From assembly GCA_029204225.1 (NCBI GenBank), contig CM055094.1, positions 10,649,153 to 10,713,152 on the forward strand: a DNA stretch of 64,000 bases. The letters are read 5' to 3'. Below are positions 56,801 to 59,715 of the stretch, in pieces (the first letter of the stretch is position 1; each line of letters opens with the position of its first letter). The DNA is from Diphasiastrum complanatum. Its lineage: Eukaryota; Streptophyta; Lycopodiopsida; Lycopodiales; Lycopodiaceae. The notes under the pieces are model-generated. The model worked only from the letters and a program-made list of their open reading frames with translations. It did not search any database and was not told the DNA's origin. The translations under genes and the position numbers were made by a program.

Positions 56801-57307
56801 TTTTCCACAGAAGCTCAGCTGCATTTTAGTTACACGTTTGTATGTGGCAATAATAATCTAGAGTTTTTGCAGATCTCAAGGATACTAGGCTGTGAATCAC
56901 ATATTTCAAGGCACTAAAAGTTCGGAATATCGTATTTGTCAGTCTAGGTGTACAGAGCCACAGGAAGATATTTGGTCTCTGGATTGACTTGGCTATGTCG
57001 TTTAGTTATAAATTTGTCTCTCTTTAAGTTTTATCCTTGTTAAGAGCACGAGATATGAATACATGAAGTAATCCACAAAATCAAAGTTGTTATGATGCAA
57101 TTTTCAATCCTTGTCATGCAGTATGCAGCTACAAAAGAACACTTGCAAAGATTGCTCGATGAAGCATACCGCAAAGGTAACAAGGATCCTTTGCAGTCTC
57201 TTTTGGCAGATGCTGATACTGATGGAGATGGCCGAATAAGCTTGGATGAATTCCGAAAGTTGCTTCATCGACCCTGTGCAGCAATACAATGCAATCCAGG
57301 GAACTAA
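7760..57307 (+). CDS. CPK: calcium-dependent protein kinase, CPK16/18/28-like, 12 exons
   Basis: A Ser/Thr kinase fused to a calmodulin-like Ca2+ sensor. CDS = 7760-8029, 8224-8354, 10437-10478, 10765-10876, 11042-11120, 11552-11721, 24212-24338, 24821-24933, 25059-25166, 25700-25762, 27075-27248, 57122-57307. All introns are GT-AG and the joined frame is open for 524 residues, the usual length of this group. Gly2 is a possible myristoylation site, but no Cys lies near it. Kinase domain about 55-315: GHGQFG 62-67, Lys84, Glu103, HRDLK 179-183, DFG 202-204, APE 226-228. The autoinhibitory junction is about 316-355. EF-hand loops: 370-381, 407-418, 449-460, 495-506. Oddities: HRDLKLEN for HRDLKPEN, Asn at position 1 of EF1, Asp at position 12 of EF2, a long EF3-EF4 linker, and introns of 12.5 and 29.9 kb. 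The start is the first ATG after an in-frame stop. The group assignment is from memory of the family. Confidence 0.93.
8224..8354 (+). CDS. CPK: kinase gene exon 2 (residues 91-134)
   Basis: Starts after ...TGTGTAG. Encodes [14 protein letters not shown], with the alpha-C glutamate Glu103, then [14 protein letters not shown] and YIVME. The last codon (Glu134) is split 2/1 across intron 2; donor ATGGA|GTACCA. Confidence 0.92.
8722..9142. repeat. candidate MITE in intron 2
   Basis: The ends read about ggggctcactgctcac...aaaaa and, reverse complemented, agcccctgcagtgctcgcgaaaaa, an imperfect terminal inverted repeat. The interior alternates 'aacctac' and 'gtaggtt' motifs. No coding capacity. 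Boundaries approximate. Confidence 0.4.
8731..8810 (+). repeat. exact 2 x 40-bp tandem duplication
   Basis: 8731-8770 and 8771-8810 are identical 40-mers beginning actgctcact. They lie in intron 2, at the left end of the candidate MITE. Confidence 0.95.
9143..10436 (+). other. rest of kinase intron 2, with an imperfect inverted repeat at about 9345-9880
   Basis: Segment 9362-9400 (ttgcccacgtgctgttaacc...gacagctaac) matches the reverse complement of about 9820-9875 (gcccacttgtggttaac...gccaactaac), compatible with a MITE of about 530 bp. Elsewhere, short T-rich runs and no coding sequence. Confidence 0.35.
10437..10478 (+). CDS. CPK: kinase gene exon 3 (residues 134-148)
   Basis: A 42-base exon encoding the hinge [15 protein letters not shown]. 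Acceptor TTCAG, donor AG|GTAGGT. Too short to be found as a stand-alone ORF; recognised by family conservation and phase. Confidence 0.92.
10765..10876 (+). CDS. CPK: kinase gene exon 4 (residues 148-185)
   Basis: Encodes [14 protein letters not shown] and the catalytic loop HRDLKLE (Asp181, Lys183). Leu184 replaces the usual Pro. Acceptor CTTCAG, donor GAG|GTAGAA, phase 0. Confidence 0.92.
10877..11551 (+). other. kinase introns 4 and 5, no other feature
   Basis: AT-rich spliceosomal introns flanking exon 5 (11042-11120). No element or RNA gene recognised. Confidence 0.7.
11042..11120 (+). CDS. CPK: kinase gene exon 5 (residues 186-212)
   Basis: Encodes NFLFKS, the DFG motif (202-204) and GLSDFIRPG. 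Acceptor TTTGCAG, donor CCTG|GTGAAT; Gly212 is split 1/2. Confidence 0.92.
11552..11721 (+). CDS. CPK: kinase gene exon 6 (residues 212-268)
   Basis: Encodes the activation segment end ([12 protein letters not shown]), [12 protein letters not shown] and [17 protein letters not shown]. Acceptor CACAG, donor CAG|GTAGCT. The following intron is 12,490 bp. Confidence 0.93.
11990..12490 (-). pseudogene. Ty3-gypsy protease fragment, antisense to the kinase gene
   Basis: Reading from about 12,490 down to 12,140, the translation has [23 protein letters not shown] followed by [16 protein letters not shown]. This is homologous to the protease region of the composite element at 15,590-15,760 ([20 protein letters not shown]). 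The catalytic D-T/S-G is replaced by D-P-S, so the protease is dead. No flanking LTR was found. Confidence 0.75.
12511..12588 (+). repeat. 2 x 39-bp tandem duplication
   Basis: Units at 12511 and 12550 share tggct(a/g)gatgtcctgacg and ggaaattctagat with one or two differences. They lie at the junction between the antisense protease fragment and the gypsy integrase. Confidence 0.85.
12590..13008 (+). pseudogene. Ty3-gypsy integrase, N-terminal part (split by the composite element)
   Basis: Encodes the HHCC zinc region ([17 protein letters not shown], then a stop-interrupted core) and the integrase core start [20 protein letters not shown], ending at VVDR. Stops occur at 12709 (TGA) and 12801 (TAG). 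The reading resumes at 21093 with [12 protein letters not shown] after the inserted element, so the two parts were one gene. Confidence 0.9.
13009..13386 (+). repeat. 5' LTR of the composite element (378 bp)
   Basis: Matches 20714-21087 with four substitutions and one 4-bp indel. Ends are AGTTA...TAACT, an inverted repeat but not the usual TG...CA. It holds a TATA-like GGTATAAGTA that is GGTATCAGTA in the 3' copy. Confidence 0.95.
13387..13398 (+). other. primer binding site (initiator Met tRNA type)
   Basis: TGGTATCAGAGC directly follows the LTR with no spacer. It is the complement of the 3' end of plant initiator methionine tRNA, the usual primer of copia and many gypsy elements. Confidence 0.9.
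13405..14060 (+). repeat. degenerate tandem repeats in the element leader
   Basis: About eight units of roughly 70 bp, each with a form of ggaggctgtccagcgcccta, then accatcactttc and gattttt. The first spacings are 71, 68 and 68 bases. Short ORFs here are repeat artefacts. Confidence 0.85.
14379..15480 (+). pseudogene. Ty3-gypsy gag of the composite, frameshifted
   Basis: ATG at 14379 ([13 protein letters not shown]) opens a gag with the retrotransposon capsid block ([27 protein letters not shown]) and a zinc knuckle [14 protein letters not shown] at about 15410-15450. Frameshifts near 14,630, 14,935 and 15,115 and a TAG at 15397 break it. Confidence 0.88.
15450..18062 (+). pseudogene. Ty3-gypsy pol of the composite: protease, RNase H, integrase; RT deleted
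   Basis: One reading frame throughout. Protease with DTGNTHSF (about 15,700), a linker ending [20 protein letters not shown], then the RT start [10 protein letters not shown] fused directly to the RNase H approach [10 protein letters not shown]. The whole RT palm with its YxDD is therefore missing. RNase H ([25 protein letters not shown]), integrase zinc region (near 17,000-17,130), integrase core ([40 protein letters not shown]) and a C-terminal [10 protein letters not shown] block follow. The frame is cut only by TAG codons at 15825, 16158, 16623, 17274 and 17754. TAA at 18060 ends it. Confidence 0.9.
18063..18421 (+). repeat. LTR-like segment between the two coding blocks of the composite
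   Basis: Non-coding, with a TATA-like stretch (ctatacataacatgctatat) and a CT-rich run. It ends TTTGTCA immediately before a PBS at 18422. It is unlike the composite's outer LTRs. It is probably the 5' LTR of the copia part; the left edge is uncertain and no partner copy is in the window. Confidence 0.5.
18422..18433 (+). other. second primer binding site
   Basis: TGGTATCAGAGC, identical to the PBS at 13387, directly follows a sequence ending CA. It marks the start of the copia internal region. Confidence 0.85.
18844..20209 (+). pseudogene. Ty1-copia gag and protease
   Basis: ATG at 18844 opens a copia gag ([18 protein letters not shown]; later [13 protein letters not shown]), with a frameshift near 19,220 and a TAG near 19,314. 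The zinc knuckle [14 protein letters not shown] lies at about 19,615-19,655 after a Lys-rich stretch. The protease has [12 protein letters not shown] (D-L-G instead of D-S-G). The pre-integrase block ([16 protein letters not shown]) ends at about 20,200, where the integrase and most of RT are deleted. Confidence 0.9.
20210..20713 (+). pseudogene. Ty1-copia RT tail and RNase H (truncated) plus polypurine tract
   Basis: Starts at [12 protein letters not shown] of the RT tail and runs through [36 protein letters not shown] and [18 protein letters not shown]. The RNase H is cut after LLGEVQGE, where a tract (20701-20713, ggtgcagggggag) meets the 3' LTR. The expected last 50-70 residues are missing. 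Confidence 0.9.
20714..21087 (+). repeat. 3' LTR of the composite element (374 bp)
   Basis: Pairs with 13009-13386. Ends AGTTA...TAACT, followed by ATTGG and the resumed gypsy integrase. Confidence 0.95.
21088..21401 (+). pseudogene. Ty3-gypsy integrase, C-terminal part (split gene continued)
   Basis: Continues the gene interrupted at 13008: [51 protein letters not shown]. The DSDKxF-type core motif reads DRVSKF. It ends in a chance stop at 21399 and then loses homology. It is close to the integrase of element G at 49,150-49,350. Confidence 0.9.
21402..24211 (+). other. rest of kinase intron 6, no gene seen
   Basis: AT-rich, with no recognisable LTR, RT or RNA gene. An antisense 162-codon ORF (22294-22782) has only a weak, unconvincing resemblance to a copia RNase H tail. 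Confidence 0.6.
24212..24338 (+). CDS. CPK: kinase gene exon 7 (residues 269-311)
   Basis: Encodes [20 protein letters not shown] and RLTASQAL of the kinase C-lobe. Acceptor AATACAG, donor T|GTAAGC; Ser311 is split 1/2. Confidence 0.92.
24821..24933 (+). CDS. CPK: kinase gene exon 8 (residues 311-348)
   Basis: Encodes SHPWLRE, the end of the kinase domain, and the autoinhibitory junction with [19 protein letters not shown]. Acceptor CTGCAG, donor CGG|GTGCAC, phase 0. Confidence 0.92.
25059..25166 (+). CDS. CPK: kinase gene exon 9 (residues 349-384, EF-hand 1)
   Basis: Encodes the end of the junction and EF-hand 1. The loop (370-381) has Asn at position 1 and Glu at 3, Gly at 6, Ile at 8 and Glu at 12. 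Acceptor TTGTAG, donor GAG|GTATTT. Confidence 0.92.
25700..25762 (+). CDS. CPK: kinase gene exon 10 (residues 385-405)
   Basis: A 63-base exon encoding [20 protein letters not shown], the helix before EF-hand 2. Acceptor GTACAG, donor GCG|GTACAG, phase 0 on both sides. Confidence 0.92.
27075..27248 (+). CDS. CPK: kinase gene exon 11 (residues 406-463, EF-hands 2 and 3)
   Basis: EF2 loop 407-418 ([12 protein letters not shown], Asp at position 12) and EF3 loop 449-460 ([12 protein letters not shown], canonical). Acceptor CTGCAG, donor CAG|GTTAGT. The following intron is 29,873 bp. Confidence 0.93.
27249..28184 (+). other. start of kinase intron 11, no feature seen
   Basis: AT-rich with no coding or repeat signature before the first LINE fragment. 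Confidence 0.6.
28185..28365 (+). pseudogene. LINE endonuclease fragment
   Basis: Translation [22 protein letters not shown] followed by [16 protein letters not shown] matches the LINE endonuclease region at 31,020-31,190 ([15 protein letters not shown]) and the fragment at the right edge of the window. Short, with a stop inside. Confidence 0.75.
28541..29660 (+). pseudogene. retroelement gag with two zinc-knuckle-like motifs, decayed
   Basis: ATG at 28541 starts [15 protein letters not shown], then [12 protein letters not shown], the capsid block [13 protein letters not shown] and [16 protein letters not shown], an acidic stretch [16 protein letters not shown], and two Cys motifs. The first is [13 protein letters not shown] (His lost), the second [14 protein letters not shown] (intact CCHC). 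Several stops and frameshifts. No pol follows. Ty3-gypsy lineage is likely from the capsid block. Confidence 0.7.
29661..30714 (+). other. non-coding, possible retroelement debris
   Basis: No reading frame with homology. 30,200-30,480 is C-rich with many CCACC/CCTCC runs. It may be the remains of a LINE linker region, but nothing decisive is visible. Confidence 0.4.
30715..30866 (+). pseudogene. LINE reverse transcriptase fragment
   Basis: Encodes [20 protein letters not shown] and [14 protein letters not shown], the G-x-x-Q-G-x-x-L-S-x-x-L-F-x-x-Y block of LINE RT. Nearly the same sequence appears at 51,445-51,580. It is fused at about 30,866 to the start of another LINE endonuclease. Confidence 0.75.
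30867..32394 (+). pseudogene. LINE ORF2: endonuclease and linker, interrupted by element E
   Basis: Starts [11 protein letters not shown] (about 30,880), the typical N-terminus of an APE-type endonuclease. Continues with [22 protein letters not shown] (catalytic GDFN) and [10 protein letters not shown] frameshift near 31,610 leads to the basic linker to 32,394 ([37 protein letters not shown]). The gene resumes at 38,469 with [10 protein letters not shown] after element E. Stops at 31,403 and elsewhere make it inactive. Confidence 0.88.
32400..32748 (-). repeat. 3' LTR of element E (349 bp)
   Basis: TGTAATAG...CGTAACA on the plus strand. Its inner edge meets the PPT (ctccctccccctt on plus, 32749-32761). 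Contains the palindrome GTTACGAGCTCGTAAC at its outer 5' end (in element sense) and the ACGTGGC inverted repeat at 32526-32552. Confidence 0.95.
32760..34150 (-). pseudogene. element E integrase (chromodomain deleted)
   Basis: Reads leftward from a TAG at about 34150 that replaces a Gln codon present in F. The zinc region ([23 protein letters not shown]) and core ([52 protein letters not shown]) are complete. The C-terminal block [15 protein letters not shown] is followed by [16 protein letters not shown]. Compared with F, about 90 residues with the chromodomain are missing. Confidence 0.93.
34152..35486 (-). pseudogene. element E reverse transcriptase and RNase H
   Basis: Full RT with [48 protein letters not shown] and the catalytic [11 protein letters not shown]. 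The RNase H starts near [10 protein letters not shown] (Asn for the catalytic Asp that F has in VETDASDF) and includes [19 protein letters not shown]. The frame is open; it is separated from protease by a TAA and from integrase by a TAG. Confidence 0.93.
35505..36278 (-). pseudogene. element E zinc knuckle and protease
   Basis: [17 protein letters not shown] (CCHC knuckle), then the retropepsin-like domain with [16 protein letters not shown] and DIVLGRDWL. It ends at a TAA (about 35505) where F has a Lys codon. Confidence 0.9.
36438..37307 (-). pseudogene. element E gag
   Basis: Starts [19 protein letters not shown] and carries the capsid block ([35 protein letters not shown]). It is cut by a TAG after RARQ, where F reads on. 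It is about 95% like F's gag by eye. Confidence 0.92.
37308..38105 (-). other. element E leader and PBS
   Basis: The PBS complement lies at 38092-38104 (ggctctgattcca), one base from the 5' LTR. It has one mismatch to the initiator-Met PBS of F. The leader holds AGCGCTG-type motifs at 37717, 37808, 37899 and 37990, exactly 91 bases apart. Confidence 0.85.
38106..38463 (-). repeat. 5' LTR of element E (358 bp)
   Basis: Pairs with 32400-32748. Flanked on the right by TSD GTCAT. Carries the ACGTGGC inverted repeat at 38232-38258. Confidence 0.95.
38469..40130 (+). pseudogene. LINE ORF2: reverse transcriptase and C-terminal zinc region
   Basis: Continues the ORF2 split by element E. RT motifs: [50 protein letters not shown], then frameshifts through the YADD region (about 38,955-38,965). 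After the RT, a thumb-like region is followed by the C-terminal Cys/His motif [19 protein letters not shown] with LLRCPLYYE (about 39,930-40,020). Many stops and frameshifts. The 3' end lies near 40,100. Confidence 0.88.
40133..40866 (+). pseudogene. LINE ORF1, N-terminal and coiled-coil part, interrupted by element F
   Basis: Encodes a coiled-coil-like stretch ([52 protein letters not shown]) and then [11 protein letters not shown], the first strand of an RRM-like domain. The RRM continues at 47,103 after element F. At least two frameshifts (near 40,415 and 40,690). Its place downstream of an ORF2 suggests a second, head-to-tail LINE copy. Confidence 0.75.
40872..41229 (+). repeat. 5' LTR of element F
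   Basis: TGTTACG...ATTACA. The first bases form the palindrome GTTACGAGCTCGTAAC (40873-40888). An inverted repeat TCGGCCACGT / ACGTGGCCGA spans 41077-41103 and holds a CACGTG G-box. A TATA-like ctatatc lies near 41157. Confidence 0.97.
41231..41243 (+). other. element F primer binding site
   Basis: TGGTATCAGAGCC, complementary to the 3' end of initiator Met tRNA, one base after the LTR. Confidence 0.93.
41244..41940 (+). other. element F leader with a 91-base periodic motif
   Basis: The self-complementary octamer CAGCGCTG occurs at 41419, 41510 and 41601, with a degenerate copy CAGCGAGG at 41692. Each is exactly 91 bases from the last. The same spacing is seen in the leader of element E. 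No ORF. Confidence 0.9.
41941..46728 (+). pseudogene. element F gag-pol polyprotein with a single stop
   Basis: One frame of about 1,595 codons. Order: gag capsid (residues about 120-280), zinc knuckle [14 protein letters not shown] (about 345), protease ([12 protein letters not shown], about 435), RT ([19 protein letters not shown]; about 610-800), RNase H ([12 protein letters not shown]; to about 1030), integrase (zinc region with CQKCQ; core [30 protein letters not shown]), then KLSPRYCGP and a chromodomain ([19 protein letters not shown]). The only break is TAA at 46342-46344, where E has a Ser codon; downstream is in frame. This gag-pro-RT-RH-INT-chromodomain order defines a chromovirus. 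It is probably non-autonomous now, but close relatives may be active. Confidence 0.96.
46727..46739 (+). other. element F polypurine tract
   Basis: aagggggagggag directly upstream of the 3' LTR, starting within the pol stop codon TAA. Primes plus-strand synthesis in this family. Confidence 0.9.
46740..47097 (+). repeat. 3' LTR of element F
   Basis: 358 bp, differing from the 5' LTR at two positions (a/g near 46,903 and c/a near 46,973). Followed by TSD GTCTT. Confidence 0.97.
47103..47430 (+). pseudogene. LINE ORF1, RRM-like C-terminal part
   Basis: Resumes the ORF1 broken at 40,866: [44 protein letters not shown]. This is the VKF / A-R-x-L-x-G / I-x-x-DL pattern of LINE ORF1 RRM and C-terminal domains. 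Homology fades after about 47,320. A deletion joins it to RT sequence near 47,440. Confidence 0.72.
47438..47948 (+). pseudogene. LINE ORF2 reverse transcriptase fragment
   Basis: Open frame with [40 protein letters not shown], the catalytic [14 protein letters not shown] and [12 protein letters not shown]. Ends VQFERGC, where element G begins. It is better preserved than the copy at 38.5-39.3 kb; the two are the same LINE family. Confidence 0.9.
47949..49880 (+). pseudogene. element G: Ty3-gypsy gag-pol, internally deleted, with chromodomain
   Basis: Begins in the gag C-terminus ([20 protein letters not shown]), then the knuckle [14 protein letters not shown] and protease ([16 protein letters not shown]). 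Frameshift near 48,655; then [16 protein letters not shown] up to VYRQLE at about 49,105. RT, RNase H and the integrase start are deleted. Integrase resumes with [18 protein letters not shown] and [12 protein letters not shown], with frameshifts near 49,330 and 49,600, and a chromodomain ([15 protein letters not shown]) near 49,810. Relative of element A at 12.6/21.1 kb. Confidence 0.92.
49908..50354 (+). repeat. 3' LTR of element G (447 bp)
   Basis: Preceded by the purine tract ggaagaggga. Starts TGTTAGGG and ends GTAACA, with canonical TGTTA...TAACA termini. The 5' LTR is missing because the element is truncated at 47,949. Confidence 0.85.
50355..50540 (+). pseudogene. C-terminal coding fragment, probably LINE ORF2, with NLS-like and PIP-box-like motifs
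   Basis: An open frame ending at TGA (50538-50540) encodes [19 protein letters not shown] and ends [16 protein letters not shown] looks like a nuclear localisation signal. QQTLHTYF fits the PCNA-binding pattern Q-x-x-[ILM]-x-x-[FY]-[FY]. Placed between a LINE RT plus element G on the left and a 250-bp UTR with AATAAA on the right, it is probably the end of the second LINE copy. Family not proven. Confidence 0.45.
50541..50791 (+). other. probable LINE 3' UTR
   Basis: Contains two copies of tggcccgggttgtgggc about 50 bases apart (near 50,561 and 50,612) and AATAAA at 50781-50786, then the CT repeat. Confidence 0.45.
50792..50867 (+). repeat. (CT)38 microsatellite
   Basis: An uninterrupted CT dinucleotide run of 76 bases between the probable LINE 3' UTR and another LINE fragment. 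Confidence 0.97.
50868..51690 (+). pseudogene. LINE reverse transcriptase, decayed
   Basis: Frameshifted RT with [64 protein letters not shown]-like and an altered YADD (YVNDVV, about 51,628-51,645). It is similar to the fragment at 30,715-30,866. Dead. Confidence 0.85.
51695..52250 (-). pseudogene. Ty3-gypsy RNase H fragment, minus strand
   Basis: Reads leftward: [80 protein letters not shown], then a decayed LMQEFHLEF-type tail. It joins the RT remnant at 52,560-52,740 through a scrambled stretch. Confidence 0.92.
52560..52740 (-). pseudogene. Ty3-gypsy reverse transcriptase fragment, minus strand
   Basis: Reads leftward: [29 protein letters not shown], then [12 protein letters not shown] (catalytic DD retained). 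Same orientation and presumably same element as the RNase H at 51,695-52,250. 52,251-52,559 between them is unrecognisable. Confidence 0.8.
52741..54197. other. non-coding part of intron 11
   Basis: No reliable coding sequence. The reverse complement of 53,000-53,050 has a PBS-like 'cccagtatca', so antisense leader or LTR debris of the gypsy fragment is possible. Not shown. Confidence 0.4.
54198..54424 (+). repeat. 2 x 113-bp tandem duplication
   Basis: Units start at 54198 and 54311 with gggaagcaagggaagcagct and end near acatgt(c/a). They differ at about ten positions. No coding role seen. Confidence 0.9.
54425..57121 (+). other. end of kinase intron 11, no feature seen
   Basis: AT-rich sequence without recognisable coding regions. 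Ends with the exon 12 acceptor GTCATGCAG. Confidence 0.6.
57122..57307 (+). CDS. CPK: kinase gene exon 12 (residues 464-524, EF-hand 4, stop)
   Basis: Acceptor GTCATGCAG keeps phase 0 with exon 11. Encodes a long linker, the canonical EF4 loop [12 protein letters not shown] (495-506) and a short tail to TAA. A second AG seven bases downstream would break the frame. That this exon belongs 30 kb away is supported by phase, by the missing EF4, and by the absence of any other candidate. Confidence 0.88.
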   Translation, partial: YAATKEHLQRLLDEAYRKGNKDPLQSLLADADTDGDGRISLDEFRKLLHRPCAAIQCNPGN

Positions 57308-57715
57308 ATCATTCCCTATCAAGGTTGAGCTGAGTTGGATTATACTTATAATTGTGCCTCTCTTATCCTGGATGTGCAGTTGGCGGTCACTTTTACTCGT
57401 TGAATGTCTATTTTCCATGTAATTCTTAGTATTCTCTGGTCAATTTTTTTCTGCAATCGAGCTCAAAACCTCTCTGCAGTTTGGGCTTCTGTAATATAAG
57501 CGCACACCCTGTGGCTATGTAAGATTCTGCACAGCAGTTGAAGACAGCGATTGCTGTATGTGTCTTCGATTGGAAATCACTCAGAGTCCATTTGCTGTCT
57601 AAATCAAAATAACAGACCAGCAAAGTTTTTTCAAAGGATATCAAGTTTGGAACTGAGAAAGCTGACATTTCTGTAGTTTTCTCCATGTAGAAAGAAAATA
57701 AAGAGGAATAAGCGC
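57308..57715 (+). terminator. probable 3' UTR and poly(A) signal of the kinase gene
   Basis: AATAAA at 57697-57702 lies 390 bases after the stop codon. The cleavage site is inferred, not seen. Confidence 0.45.
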
Positions 57716-59484
57716 CCGGGCCAGAAAATTTTCCCGACTAATGATTTGAGATCTGCAAACATAGTCTCCTATATTCTTCTTGTGGTGTACAGATATGAAG
57801 AATGCTTTATTTTAACCTCTTCACTCAGTAGTTGAAGATCAACATCGAACTAGTGGACATCAGGAATACTTCCAAAAGTTTCAATTATGTAGAACAGGAT
57901 AAACCAGCTAGGATTAGTTCTAGCAAGAGATGCCTAGTATAAGCTCTCATCAAGCTTCTCATATGCTACATTCTGATGCTCATCGATATCAAGTATTAAT
58001 CTTGGGGAGTGCTCTGATGCACATGGCATTTCAAGGTGCAAGTTGAAGGATTCAGCGAAATGAAATTTAGTAAGTGGCCTCGGTAAGTTGTTGAGTTCTT
58101 TCTACATGTTGCTGGATTCAACATATTAGGCTGCAAGAGGCAGTCTATGAAATTCAGATCTTCATGTGGAGAGTGTTTGAATAAATTGAATTAGATGGTT
58201 TAAGCAAATTTTTCAGCAGATTCAAATTCACAGTGTGTTTTTCATGCATACCTTCACATGATATGCATAATCACATTTGTTCTCGTTGGCATTTTTGGGA
58301 AGCTCTTGCTTCTTTAAAGTTTAGTTTTGTTGCTGTTTAAAATCCATGTATTTGGAATATAGTGTCACTACATGTAACACATTGTTAGGTCAATTTCTTA
58401 TTTGCTCTTCTATTGTTTTTGTACAGTTTATTACAATATCTGTGTTTGCTTGTTCTCTGGTGCATATTTTATATCCAAGTGTCATGCTTGCCCTTGTTAA
58501 ATTGTTCCGCGGCGCCAGCAGTATGCTGTCGGGACCATCTGGTCCAGGAACTGGTTGTCTCCATATCTGTCGCGGCTTGTGGTTCCGAGTGTTCCTTGCA
58601 TGAACGTGAATGGGTTAAGCTCTTGGGGAACGGGCTCTAACATGTCGGCTGAGTTGGATGGCTTGCTTGGGTGGAAGTTACCTGTTTATGGCTGTCCAGT
58701 CTGGCGTGGCGCCAGGTTGGCTTCCAGCGCTCGTGACGAAGCTTCCAGATGGTTAAGTCCGATTCGAGTCAGACCAGTTTCTTGGAATGGATGTTACTCG
58801 TTTGTAACGAGTTGGTTAAGTTTGATGTATGTCAGGAAGCCAAAGTTGTCTTTTGCGAGAAGCTTTAGAGTATGATGATAACTATTGTGATGCTAATTGC
58901 TTGATTGTACATATCATATTCATTTTGGATCCTTACGAGAGCAATCAGAGTGCATATCATCATGAACAAATCATGAAATCATTTTGATGTTCATTGAGGT
59001 GAATTGCATATAGGACATGCAATTTACAACCATTTGGAGCTAATCTCCTCTTAAAGTGCTAATGCTTATGAAACATACAGAACTACACCCCTAAGAATTT
59101 CATACTCTTAAAATTCCGTAAAGTGGGTTAGGTTTATGCTAAAATAGTAATATTTGCCTCCAATATCATAGTGAAAGGAACAATGGCAATGAAATGCCAT
59201 TTATCATCCACCACCTTTATATCATGCATTTCATTATTCTGCTCCATTCCTTGTCTTTCCGCGTAAATAATGTGAACGCTGCCCTAAGCAAGAGAAGAAA
59301 AGGCCATAGGTAAAGTATCTAATAGGTTGGAGCACCAAAGCTCTCCATGCCAATGTTTTCACATCTAGGATTGGAAGATGATCTTTTAGGGGGCATCACT
59401 AGTTTGCCTTGGCAAATGCTCAACATCTAGCCATATAGTCTACCTCTTGCTTTAAACAAGCTAGCTGACTTCTGTAAATAGAGC
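57716..59484. other. intergenic, no gene recognised
   Basis: AT-rich except 58,500-58,870, which is clearly richer in GC and CG dinucleotides. That block includes a short palindrome actcgtt/aacgagt near 58,795-58,815. It may be an old insertion; no homology recognised. Confidence 0.45.
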
Positions 59485-59715
59485 AAAGGAATTTGCTCTT
59501 CATCCATTTGAGAAATTTGCAATTTTGCCATTATCTTATGGCAACGTATTTTGCATTCTACACTGATCATCTACCCTTGCTATACCTAGTTAACAAAACC
59601 TGCAACATAGGGAGAATCACTAGATGATTACTTGTGTTGTTGGAGTTCAATTTTCGTATAGTGGTACGCAAAGGCAAGCAACATTATATGGCAGATCATG
59701 TATCACGAATCAAAT
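59485..59715 (+). pseudogene. Ty3-gypsy RNase H remnant
   Basis: Frame with LQFCHYLMATYFAFYTDHLP, LLYLVNKTCNIGRITR, a TGA, then LLVLLEFNFRIVVRKGKQHY and MADHVSRI. This is the RNase H C-terminus and the connection to integrase, of a gypsy lineage distinct from E/F (whose version reads [16 protein letters not shown]). Nothing else of the element is legible. Confidence 0.8.

Noticed and set aside
7760-57307. Two separate genes: a truncated kinase (7.8-11.7 kb) and a calmodulin-like protein (24-57 kb)
   Set aside because: Exon 6 ends and exon 7 begins in phase within a conserved kinase segment, and the EF-hands follow in the standard CDPK order to normal total length.
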